A DNA stretch of 64,000 nucleotides, taken from Gordius sp. MW1. Its lineage: Eukaryota; Nematomorpha; Gordioida; Gordea; Gordiidae. Positions 34,114-44,540 of the stretch are shown in pieces; positions within the stretch are counted from its first letter, which is position 1; every line of letters starts with the position of its first letter. A program made the translations under genes and the position numbers. The stretch is taken from positions 8,190,501-8,254,500 of the forward strand of contig OZ038528.1 of NCBI GenBank assembly GCA_964036665.1, given 5' to 3'. The notes beneath the pieces are model-generated. The model made no database searches. It was not told the origin of the DNA and saw only the letters and a list, made by a program, of their open reading frames with translations.

Positions 34114-34403
34114 GGCCTAGGCTATGTATTCTCGATTTTGAGTGATAAATAACAAAACGTAAAACGCATTTCTTAAACGTTCCATTCCCGAGCGCAATCA
34201 TCGCGTTCGAATTTGTGTGTTATTGTTTAAAAATATTCCTTTCAAGTCAAAATTATCTTTAAGGGACAGGGTTAAGGTTCGGGGTTAGGGTTTTAGGTCA
34301 GAGTTTTAGGTTAGGGTTAGGATTAGATGCAATGGAACGTTTAAGAAATGCGTTTTACGTTTTGTTATTTATCACTCAAAATCGAGAATACATAGCCTAG
34401 GCC
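34114..34403. mobile_element. 290-bp palindromic MITE with 8-bp target duplication
   Basis: Its outer 70 bp or so form perfect inverted repeats starting GGCCTAGGCTATGTATTC. Flanks CCGAATTG at 34106-34113 and 34404-34411 are identical. Removing the element and one flank restores the terminal sequence of the host element at 34082-35116. The middle contains a few TTAGGG-like motifs. Confidence 0.85.
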
Positions 34404-34467
34404 CCGAATTGAATGTCCCAATGTTAAAAATGTGCCCTAATTAGAAAATGTCCACAAACGCTCCTGG

Positions 34468-34838
34468 CCATCTGGCGAAATGGATATGTGGCAAATATTC
34501 ACAAATGCGAATATTCTAATATTAGGCAACAAATAATCTAAAGTTAAGCAACATATTATGATATCACTAAATTCAGATTATTTTCTGTGAGGAATATAAA
34601 TAATTCTGTTTTGCAATTATCTCTTGCAAGTTATATATCATTGTCACCCTTAGATTCTCCATTGTATACTTAACACAAAAATTTTGTATAGGTTAGTTTA
34701 ATATTACTATATATTGCCACTCTAACAAAAAGTACAATACATATTTTATATATAAATCATATATTCTATATATATATAGATAAGCACACTTTTTGCAACT
34801 TTTATGACTTTTCGCCAGCTGTCCATTTCGCCAGATGG
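34468..34838. mobile_element. TIR element, CCATCTGGCGAAATGGA ends
   Basis: CCATCTGGCGAAATGGA at the left and its inverse TCCATTTCGCCAGATGG at the right bracket 371 bp of AT-rich sequence. It lies inside the 34082-35116 element. No clear target duplication. Confidence 0.6.
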
Positions 34839-34896
34839 GCTGGATTCGTCCCCAAAACAAAAAAGCGGTGCCCTATCAAATCGCCGAAAACAATCT

Positions 34897-35273
34897 TGCC
34901 GAATTCACTCTGGGACGTTAACGATCATCTCTCCATTAACATAAAGAAGGTCCTAAATTAAGTACCTTTTATAATAATTATCAATTTTATTATAAATAAT
35001 ACCTAAATATTGACTTTAATCCGAAATTGAATGGTTAATATGCTTAATTGTTGGGGGACATTTTTTAACAATGGGACATTCAATTCGGCAAGATGGTTTT
35101 CGGCAAGTTGACGAGCCACCCAAAAAAGCATATCAATTATTAATATCGGATTAAAATTATAATTTAGGTATATTTTATAATAAAATTGTTAATTATTATA
35201 AAAGGTATTCTAGACAGAGCCTTCTTTATGATAATGGGGAGATGTTCGTTAATGTCCCAGGGTGAAATCGGCA
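34897..35273. repeat. Long inverted repeat overlapping the end of the 34082-35116 element
   Basis: Arms of about 135-145 bp (34897-35030 and 35130-35273) share 'ctgggac.ttaacga.catct', 'cataaagaagg' and 'ccttttataataatta' in inverted order, around a spacer of about 100 bp that contains the right end of the neighbouring TIR element. Confidence 0.7.
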
Positions 35274-35689
35274 CTTGGAAAGCTAAACTAATAAGCAATT
35301 CCAGACTCCACTAAGATATCATATAAACTTCCGAAAAAGGGACCCCTCAAATCCTACCAGTTGCCGAGGATTTGTAATCCAGATGGAATTTAAATTTTCT
35401 TGTTTAGGTAGATTATAGATATATGGGGAGGATTATTAAATAATTTAATTGCCACGTTAATTTACAGTGATTAAGCGGGCGTTTGAGAGAAAAATTAAGA
35501 GTGATTATAATAAATATAATAAATCGTAAAACTGTCATCACCTGGTTCTTCCAACTTTTTTCCGTCTGCGTTTCCCCGCCTGTCATCTTTCGAAGCAAAT
35601 GATCTCTCATAATTAATATAATCTCCACTACAGGTTATAAAATCAGGTTAAAGCCCCCCTTGGACACAATCAGGCGGGGTTTAATAAAT

Positions 35690-36060
35690 GTATTACCAGA
35701 ACAGAGTATATTATTGCCGAAATATAATAGATAGTGCACAAGTGGAGCTATTTTGGTCACGTATTTTGGACATTCCGAAGGCATATAATTTTCCTTACAT
35801 ACAAAAACATGAAGTTAATGGTTTCCCACCTTCATCTGAACCAATTTCGGTCACAATGGGAGTCAGACAAGGCCGCCGTTCGCTCCCCTGCTCATTGCAG
35901 CAATGGATCACACAATGATAAGATCCTACTGACTTCAAATAGCATCGTGATAAAAGAGACCATATTGTTGTCCCTGCTGACGGCATATGTTATCTTGCAC
36001 CCGCTATACAGAAGGTTCAATCCTTGCTGGATAGATGAAAGGTAACTTAACAACAGCCTA
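35690..36060 (+). pseudogene. LINE reverse transcriptase fragment, degenerate
   Basis: The plus strand encodes VTMGVRQG, like the conserved (T/N)GVRQG reverse transcriptase motif, and about 25 codons later, after a stop, VPADGICYLAPAIQKVQSLL, resembling the catalytic YADD box and its following helix (ADD reads ADG). Stops and the lost aspartate make it a dead remnant. The clade (CR1- or Jockey-like) is uncertain. Confidence 0.5.
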
Positions 36061-36121
36061 ATAACAATATTACTTGGGATTCGACCTTCCGTGGAGTTTA
36101 ATGACCATTCCATAGAGTAAC

Positions 36122-37640
36122 CATAGACTAATAAAACTATAGACTACCGAACAGTCGATAATTTTTAAGTAAGGGTGTAATCCGCCATTACTTTCGTCTC
36201 ATAAACTATCTAAGCGCTACTTATTTCGCTGGATTGTAATATTTATTTTATAAATTTATATCAAGCTAATATAAGCTTACAAAAGCCCAAACAAAAAGTA
36301 AAACTCATGTTTATATAAGAATAAATTAAACCACATTGAAAACATTTAAACTTGTGTAGAAATTCTACATTTATAAGGAAATAATATAATATCGTTAAAA
36401 GTAATATTAGCGCCATCTATACTATATTTTCTACACGAAAAGATTAGTATTAGTTTTAACATTATAGGTTTTCTCGATATGAAATTTAACTACATATAAA
36501 TTTTACGAGAGTAAAATATTAATCAATTGTCATCTAAAAAATTAGTTACCCTTAAGATTTATTTATTTTATTTTTGCTTTGTAAATTTTAAATTGTTGGT
36601 TCAAATTATTTAAAAAATTATAAAGCAAAATTTTTATTTGTGTAATATTTGATGATTCATGTATTATATTTCTAAAAAAAGTATAAGAACTTTTTAGAAG
36701 TTTATTTCATAAGTATAAAAATAAATTACAATACAATTCATGCATGTATTCATAAATATTCATATGCAGGTTTTCTAATTGGCTGGCTTTACAAATCACA
36801 ACATGCCTTGGCAGATTGCTATGCACTCTTTGCTCCTGGCAGCAGTTTATATACAATCCCTTTGCCCATATTCACACACCTTCAAAATATTATATAAATA
36901 AGAATTAATTTATATAATTCAAAACAACGTAAAATGAAGATGAGGCCTTATAGCAATCTTGTCAAGTAGAAAGCATATGAAATAATATAAATGAAAACTT
37001 AAGGTTTAAACTAGTTGCCATTTTAAAATTACAGATAACTAAACTTCTGATTGATAAAGACTTGTAAAACCCATCCAAATAGAAATGTGCTAACTAACAA
37101 ATAAAAAAAAATTATAAATTTTATTAATTTATGATCAATAAAATATTATTTTAAATGTAGAAAATTTAAAATATAAATATCTTGAATGTTTTTAAAGCCA
37201 TAACATTTAATGCTAATGTACTGCCAAATATATATGTCATGGTCATGGACCAACTCTGTTAGATCATAACAATCATCCAAAATTAAATTTAAAGGTTGAT
37301 CTTTGAAAAACAAGATCTACAATCATTACCATCAAAAATAAAATTTAAAGGTTAATTAACTTTGAAAAGGTCTACAATATATAAACATAAAAAATCAAAA
37401 CTATATATACCTGTTTAATACATCTTGTCTGTTTCTCCTTTCCAGGCATATACAGGGATACTAGCTTTGAATATTGCATCAGCTAAATGATCTTGTGTAG
37501 AAAATAATATAATCACTAAACTTGAAGTTCATTTAAATTATGTAAAACAAAGTGGGTTAAAGTAATGGCGGCCTGAGTTGCTAAATAAATTTCAATGCAC
37601 AGAACAGCTGTTCGGCAGTCTATAGTTTTATTAGTCTATG
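36122..37640. mobile_element. TIR element with 8-bp target duplication carrying AHCY gene pieces
   Basis: Ends CATAGACTAATAAAACTATA and its inverse TATAGTTTTATTAGTCTATG, continuing inward as an imperfect inverted repeat for about 35 bp (CGAACAG), with a further shared block CCGCCATTACTTT at about 36186 and, inverted, near 37562. The flanks AGAGTAAC at 36114-36121 and 37641-37648 are identical. An 8-bp duplication fits hAT. No transposase is present. The interior holds an S-adenosylhomocysteine hydrolase remnant on the minus strand (37236-37510). Degraded reverse transcriptase lies just to the left and a satellite to the right. Confidence 0.8.
37236..37510 (-). pseudogene. AHCY: S-adenosylhomocysteine hydrolase (AHCY) fragment captured in a TIR element
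   Basis: AHCY reversibly splits S-adenosylhomocysteine into adenosine and homocysteine. Here two exon-like pieces survive on the minus strand. The first (37411-37510) reads [20 protein letters not shown] then [10 protein letters not shown] before a TAA; STQDH and VYAWKGETD are AHCY signatures. The second (37236-37316), after a TTGTAG acceptor, reads LFFKDQPLNLILDDCYDLT, corresponding to the family's LNMILDDGGDLT. The GG pair is changed to CY. The gap of 94 bp between them looks like a retained intron and contains a partial duplicate of the second piece. A possible third piece (about 36785-36880) resembles the NAD-binding GKG region but is frameshifted. Stop codon, substitutions and missing parts show it is non-functional. 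A retained intron argues for DNA-level capture rather than a retrocopy. Confidence 0.75.
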
Positions 37641-37693
37641 AGAGTAACATCGGTCTTTCGTTTTGGGGCAACCGGTATAATGTCCTTCGGGTC

Positions 37694-37717
37694 AAAGTCT
37701 CACGATCGTGAGACTTT
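37694..37717. other. Perfect 24-bp palindrome
   Basis: AAAGTCTCACGA followed at once by its exact reverse complement. It lies between the end of the AHCY-bearing element and the start of the 244-bp satellite. It could be a protein-binding site, a recombination site or part of a transposon end. Confidence 0.8.
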
Positions 37718-37730
37718 TTCGAAGCGACAA

Positions 37731-39573
37731 ATTTCAAATTGAATTGCTGCAAGTTTATCTGTTAAAATTTCTCAGTTATTATATCAAAATCAAAATATCT
37801 CTTTTTAAATGTGTTTAGGGCAAAATTACTTACAATATTTTTAACTACATTAAAAGTATGGATTTTAATTATTTTACAATTATGTCTTATTAATATTTAA
37901 TTTTATTTACTATATTTTTGTGTTGCTTATGATACAAATTTAAAAACTCTGGGATATTGATATATGATTACTATACATTTAAGATTTCAAATTGAACTGC
38001 TGTAAGTTTATGTCAAAATTTCTCAGTTATCATATGAAAATATCTCTTTTTAAATGTGTTTAGGGCAAAATTACTTACAATATTTTTAACTACATTAAAA
38101 GTATGCATTTTAATTATTTTACGATTATGTCATCATATTTAATTTTATATATTATATTTTTGTGTTGCTTATGATACAAATTTAAAAACTCTGGGATATG
38201 ATTTATGATAACTATACATTTAAGATTTCAAATTGAACTGCTGTAAGTTTATCTGTCAAAGTTTCTCAGTTATCATATCAAAATATCTCTTTTTAAATGT
38301 GTTTGGGGCAAAATTACTTACGATATTTTTAACTACATTAAAAGTATGCATTATGTTTATTTTACAATTATGTCTTATTAATATTTAATTTTATATATTA
38401 TATTTTTGTGTTGCTTATGATACAAATTTATAAACTCTGGGATATTGATTTATGATTACTATACATTTAAGATTTCAAATTGAACTGCTGTAAGTTTATC
38501 TGTCAAAATTTCTCAGTTATCATATCAAAATATCTCTTTTTAAATGTGTTTAGGGCAAAATTACTTACAATATTTTTAACTACATTAAAAGTATGCATTT
38601 TAATTATTTTACGATTATGTCTTCATATTTAATTTTATATATTATATTTTTGTGTTGCTTATGATACAAATTTAAAAACTCTGGGATATTGATATATGAT
38701 TACTATACATTTAAGATTTCAAATTGAACTGCTGTAAGTTTATGTCAAAATTTCTCAGTTATCATATCAAAATATCTCTTTTTAAATGTGTTTAGGGCAA
38801 AATTACTTACAATATTTTTAACTACATTAAAAGTATGCATTTTAATTATTTTACGATTATGTCTTCATATTTAATTTTATATATTATATTTTTGTGTTGC
38901 TTATGATACAAATTTAAAAACTCTGGGATATGATTTATGATTACTATACATTTAAGATTTCAAATTGAACTGCTGTAAGTTTATCTGTCAAAGTTTCTCA
39001 GTTATCATATCAAAATATCTCTTTTTAAATGTGTTTGGGGCAAAATTACTTACGATATTTTTAACTACATTAAAAGTATGCATTATGTTTATTTTACAAT
39101 TATGTCTTATTAATATTTAATTTTATATATTATATTTTTGTGTTGCTTATGATACAAATTTAAAAACTCTGGGATATTGATTTATGATTACTATACATTT
39201 AAGATTTCAAATTGAACTGCTGTAAGTTTATCTGTCAAAGTTTTTCAGTTATCATATAAAAATATCTCTTTTTAAATGTGTTTGGTGCAAAATTACTAAC
39301 GATATTTTTAACTACATTAAAAGTATTCATTATGTTTATTTTACAATTATGTCTTAATATTTAATTTTATATATTATATTTTTGTGTTGCTTATGATACA
39401 AATTTAAAAACTCTGGGATATTGATTTATGATTACTATACATTTAAGATTTCAAATTGAACTGCTGTAAGTTTATCTGTCAACATTTCTCCGTTATAATA
39501 TCTCTTTAAATGTGTTTAGGGCAAAATTACTTACAATATTTTTAACTACATTAAAAGTATGCATTATGTTTAT
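37731..39573. repeat. 244-bp satellite, about 7.5 units, with higher-order pattern
   Basis: Units begin 'atttcaaattgaactgctgt' at 37731, 37984, 38225, 38472, 38716, 38957, 39204 and 39448. Spacings are 241-253 bp. Units 2 and 5 share the same small deletion ('tttatgtcaaaa'), and units 3 and 6 share 'tttggggcaaa' and 'gcattatgtttattttac'; each pair is exactly 732 bp apart, so a three-unit block was duplicated. The last unit is cut off where the MULE transposase remnant starts. Confidence 0.9.
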
Positions 39574-40506
39574 CTTTGGGACAGTTGACCTCCTAAATGT
39601 TATGTGTAAATCTCATAATATTTATTGTGATGGTACGTTTAAAACTTGCCCTCAACATTTTACTCAAGTATTTACATTTTTATAATATATCCGTAACGTT
39701 GTTTTTAGATTTTTACAATTCACTCGTACTACCGGGATCATATGATTCCTGTAGTTTACACTCTTCTGCCAGATAAAATAGAAGAGACCTATAAAAAAGT
39801 GTTTAAGAAACTTATTCAGATTTGTAACACTTGCAGCTAGTTTTCGCCCCGAACTATGCACAGGTTGATTTTGAACGGGCAAGCATCGGGGCCTTGGAAG
39901 CCTGTTTCCCTATTATTATTATACAGGGTAAAATTTAATGTTTTGTTTATATAATTTTTAGATTGCATGTTTCATTTTGGCCAGGCGATCTATCGACACG
40001 CTGGGTCTGGCAAACTGAAGAATATATATTCATCGAATGCTGATTTCAGGCGCAGCGTGCGTCGTCTTTTAGCTTTGCCATTTGTGAAGAGAAGGCACAT
40101 CCGTGATGTCATGACCCTTTGCATGGTCCAGCCCAATGTGCGCGGCGATAGAGAAATTGAGAATTTTTTTTTGTACATCCACAATAACTGGATTGGGCTT
40201 GGGAGGGACCCCTTGTTCCCCTATGATATGTGGCAAAGGCTCGATGCAGAGGGGCCCCGTACCAACAACCACCTGGAAGGATTTCATAATGCGCTTAGAT
40301 GTGGGCTTAAACAAATCCACCCTACTATATACATGTTTGTTGATTTCCTGCAAGGCCTGCAAGAAAAAACTAATGTTGATTTGCTACACATCTCTCATCT
40401 AACCCTATGCCCCTATTTTCATGTGTTGATGCCATCTCTAATTATATGCACTTACAAGGTCATGATGCCTCGTTATATGATGAAATTCATTTACAATAAT
40501 AAATAA
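39574..40506 (+). pseudogene. MULE (Mutator-like) transposase remnant
   Basis: The plus strand encodes pieces of a MULE-type transposase. The first part (39574-39950) is broken by stops and frameshifts but shows CDGTFKTCPQHFTQVF, IPVVYTLLPDKIEETYKKVF and FERASIGALEACFP. The second part (39967-40506) is open for 179 codons: FHFGQAIYRHAG, RRLLALPFVKRRHI and PRTNNHLEGFHNALR, which matches the usual order downstream of the DDE core (NNHxEGxHN). A 'gtaaaa...tttttag' segment at 39928-39961 could be an intron but the phase does not fit, consistent with decay. The satellite directly upstream replaces the N-terminal half. Confidence 0.8.
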
Positions 40507-42129
40507 AATTTGTTTAATTTTTAAATACAAGCTTGAAAATATGTTAATATTTTGCGCTGCATGTGTTTTATATTTACTCATAGACCATCTTATATTATTT
40601 ATTAGACTTAATTGTATATTTAAGGAAAATTAAATTATCTCACCAAATATGTTGGAATGTCTTTACTATATTGGTTGCATGCCAATAGTAAATGATCTTT
40701 ATTATTAAACGTTTCAATTTCACGCTCTAAAAAATCTTTTGCCCATATATCTCCTGTCAAAATTAATTTGAATTACTTTTGCCGATATTACAAGCTCCAA
40801 CATATAAATTGTTTGGAACGGCTTTAAATAATCTTTTAATACTACTGGGCATATATTAAAAGATAGCATATAAAATTCACGTTTTAAATATGAGAAAGTT
40901 CTATAAAAGTAACGCAAGAAAATTTTAATTACCTTTAAATACTTAACAGATCAGCCATACTCATTTAAGTTTCCCGATACTAAAGATAAATGTGGCAATA
41001 GACGTTATTAAAGTTGACTAGGACATAATTATGTTTATTATCAATAATTAAATCTTATATCAGCTAACATTATACAAATAAATTGTCTAAGTTGATTCTT
41101 GCTAATTCTAACATAACATAACAAGAACTATTAAAAATTTATCATTTGTAGAGAAATATGTTCTCTACAAATGATTTAAGTGAATGAATTTATTTAAAAC
41201 GTCTTGTTTATATACACAACTATCGGGGTTATTTAAATTATAATTAGTGGTCAAATAATAAGGTTAAGAATATGAATAGTGAGGGTTGTGAATGCTCGAA
41301 TAATAAAGGTTAAGTTGTATGAATAGGTAACCATCGATCGAGTTTATATATTCAAATAATAAAGGTTAAGTTTTTGCCTAGGTAATTGATGAGCGAGTTG
41401 CTTTATTCAAATTACCTAGAAGGTTAAATTCTTTCCTAGGTCACGATATAATTCCAAGAGGTATATTCAAATAAGAAAGGTTAGTGTAACCATACTTTTT
41501 TAACTACTTTCATACATTATTTTACACACTATTTATTTTTAAATGTAACAATAGTATGTTTTATTGTATTAAGTTTATTTTACTTATACTATATTGTACA
41601 TTAAACACATTAGTGATAATATTTATTTATTTTATACATAGAATAACTATTATTATATGTTAAATCCCATAGATATTACAACAGATAGAATATGCACAAG
41701 TGATAATATCTATTCATTTTATATATATCATTAACTATTGTTATATGTTAGTTATATAAGATACATATTATAACAGATATAAAATGTATAACGTTTTATA
41801 GCATTACTTTAGCTTTTCATATGCTATATATACAAATTGAACCAATTGATAATAACACATGTTCATTTATTAACTATTATTATTATTAACAGTTTAATCT
41901 AGTTTATTTGTTACAATGTAATTGAAATGTTTTATATAACATTAAATATAATTATAAACGTTTTATAGCCTTACTCTAACTATAATTATGCTATATATAC
42001 ACATTAAACCAATTGATAGTAACACATGTTCATTAATTATTAACTATTATTATTATTAACAATTAAATCTAATTTATTTGATACTATATAATTAAAATAT
42101 GTTATATATCCATATATTTACATGTACAA
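40507..42129. other. AT-rich intergenic region with dispersed repeats
   Basis: No gene seen. At 41270-41480 there are four copies of 'aataataaaggttaag' / 'tttttgcctaggtaa', as at 9257-9330. Confidence 0.5.
41785..42100. repeat. 167-bp tandem duplication, diverged
   Basis: The block from 'acgttttatagc' (41791) through 'ccaattgataataacacatg' and 'ttaactattattattattaa' repeats from 41958 with about one change in ten. Confidence 0.75.
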
Positions 42130-42587
42130 ATTAAATATTTCATATGATCCGAATTTTTGATTCATGCATACAAAAATTAGACTGGATGTACCCAAATCCG
42201 GTCTTTCGATGGATCTGTAAGCTTCACTCTTCAATTATATTGGCATTTTCTTGTCGCTCATTAGACCGGATACTTCGCCATCTAAGCGATTCTTTTTGGA
42301 GCAGGGCATTGACTTCTGTTGCGCAACCTCACTCTTGATGTAGCATCAAGCCGAGGTATGTAAACCTGTCTACTTTTGGGTACTTTAAATGGTCATTTAG
42401 CGATGGTGCCTCAAACGTTCATTTCCATGTATGCCGTTTTCTAAGCTAAGCGCTTTGACCATTTTTTAGCTTCTTCGATTGCATTCTCCTCTGTTTCTTC
42501 GCGTAGTACTATATCATCGGCATATAGCATACACCCTAGCGATGGCTTTTGAACGTCTCTCGTTATCGTGTCAATAATTATACTAAA
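42130..42587 (-). pseudogene. RTE-type LINE, 3' half (catalytic YADD region onward)
   Basis: The minus strand reads LGCMLYADDIVLREETEENA, the reverse transcriptase YADD box, followed after frameshifts by VDRFTYLGLMLHQE and GEVSGLMSDKKMP, the region next in RTE proteins. It continues the remnant at 44541-46620; the repeat field at 42588-44540 separates them. Confidence 0.8.
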
Positions 42588-44540
42588 ACTCGGGCCTTCG
42601 GCCCTCATGGGAAGGGGGAGGGGGTGGGGAAGAGGGGATGGGAAGGGGGGATGGGAAGGGGGGAAGGGAAGGGAAGGGGGAACGAAACTCATCTATACTC
42701 CGTATAAAAGTAGCATATTTGCTATGCAATTTATGGGCGAGAAAGGTGGGAAGGAGAGAATGCTTATAGGGGGGTATTACATGCAAAATGAGTAGTTATC
42801 CATCACTTTGGCCAGTGGTGATTTTTTCTAAGGGTTAGCAGACAGTCAAATAACTAGCCTATAATTAAAATCAAGAAAAAAAATCGATTTTAATCTCACT
42901 TTCGCCAATGGTCATTTTTTTATTGGTCAGTAGCCAGCGGACGGCCAAAAAGCCATATTATCAATGGTATTAACAAGAACAATATATTAATTTAATTTAA
43001 AAAAAAATAAAAAAAAATTTGCTCTCGCCGGGATTCGAACCCACATCAGTAAAGGCATAGGCTTTTGTGGGGGGGGGGGCACAGGGACCCATATCAGTAG
43101 CATAGGCCCTTGTAGGGGAGGGCATAGGGTCATTATCAATGTTAACCTAATATACCAATTCAAAAACGAAAAAAAAAATTTCGAATCACAATTTGGCAAA
43201 TGGTCATTTTTTTTATTTGTCAGTAGCCAGCGGACGGCCAAAAAGTTATATTATCAATGGTAACAAGACAAAATATTAATTTAATTAAAAAAAAAAATTT
43301 GTTCTCTCCGGGGATTTACGCTGCAAGTCAGAAAGTTGAAAGCCGGTGTAAAAACGTTGGAGGACTGACGGGCATAGGGTAATTATTTTCAATGTTAACC
43401 TAATATACCAATTTACAAGCGAAAAAAAATTAAAGTTTTGATTAACAATTTGGCAAATGGTCATTTTTTTCATTGGTCAGTAGCCAGTGGAGGGTCAAAA
43501 AGTCATATTATCAATGGTATTAACAAGAACAAAATTTTAATTTAATTAAAAAAGAAATTTGTTCTCTCCGGGGATTGAACCGGCAAGTCAGAAAGTTGAA
43601 AGCCGGTAATAACTTGGAGGACGGACGGACGGATGGAAAACAAAAAGCGAGCCCATAAATTGCATAGCAATTAAAAAAAATTTGTCCTCTCCGGGGATTG
43701 AACCGGCAAGTCAGAAAGTTGAAAGACGGTGTAATAATTTGGAGGACGGACGGACAACAAAAAGCGAGCCCATAAATTGCATAGCAATTAAGGTATTAAC
43801 AAGAACAATATATTAATTTGATTTCAAAAAAAAAAACAAAAAAAAACTTGTCCTCTCCGGGATTCGAACCCACATCAGTAAAGGCATAGGCTTTTGTGGG
43901 GGGGGGGCACAGGGACCCATATCAGTAGAGGCATAGGCCCTTGTAGGGGAGGGCATAGGGTCATTATCAATGTTAACCTAATATACCAATTCAAAAACGA
44001 AAAAAAAAATATCACAATTTAGCCAATGGTCATTTTTTCATTGGTCAGTAGCCAGCGGACGGCTAAAAAGTCATATTATCAATGGTATTAACAAGAACAA
44101 AATATTAATTTAATTAAAAAAAATATTTGTCCTCTCCGGGGATTGAACCAGCAAGTCAGAAAGTTGAAAGCGGGTGTAAGAACGTTGGAGGACTGACGGG
44201 CATAGGGTAATTATCAATGTTAACCTAATTTACCAATTCAAAAGCGAAAAAAAATTAAAATTTCGAACCACAATTAGGCAAATGGTCATTTTTTCGTTGG
44301 TCAGTAGCCAGCGGACGGTCAAAAAGTCATATTATCAATGGTATTAACAAGAACAAAATTCTAATTTAATTAAAAAAATATAAATTGCATAGCAATTAAA
44401 AAAAATTTGTCCTCTCTGGGGATTGAACCTGTACTGCAAGTCAGAAAGTTGAAAGCCGGTGTAATAACTTGGAGGACGGACGGACGGACAACAAAAAGCG
44501 AGCCCATAAATTGCATAGCAATTAACAAAAAAGACGTAAT
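42588..44540. repeat. Repeat field B, same family as field A, inserted in an RTE LINE
   Basis: Roughly six units of about 300 bp with the same order as at 3200-5175: 'ctctccgggattcgaaccc', 'ggcataggcccttgtagggg', 'gcatagggtcattatcaatg', CCAATGGTCAT, CATTGGTCAGTAGCC and 'tatcaatggtattaacaag'. Reverse B-box-like sequences (GGATTCGAACC or GGATTGAACC) recur at about 43030, 43315, 43572, 43690, 43859, 44138 and 44418. A GC-hairpin end (GGGCCTTCGGCCC) and 'catatttgctatgcaattta' mark the left border. Confidence 0.8.

Larger units (their letters stand above)
34082..35116. mobile_element. TIR element (AACTTGCCGAAAA) next to the BTBD9 start, itself invaded
   Basis: The left end 'gtcaacttgccgaaaacaat' and the right end 'atggttttcggcaagttgac' are inverse. 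Ignoring the insertion at 34114-34403, the inverted ends extend for about 57 bp ('gaattgaatgtccca' then 'tgttaaaaa' on both sides). The left end is 29 bp from the BTBD9 ATG. Confidence 0.7.

Noticed and set aside
34270-34330. Telomere-like TTAGGG motifs
   Set aside because: Only a few irregular motifs inside a MITE interior; not a tandem telomeric array.
37731-39573. Possible CRISPR or origin-like iterons
   Set aside because: The 244-bp units are contiguous, with no spacers, and vary like ordinary satellite DNA.
42568-42795. Gly/Arg-rich open frame
   Set aside because: It is produced by a 'gggaaggggg' simple-sequence stretch at the border of repeat field B.
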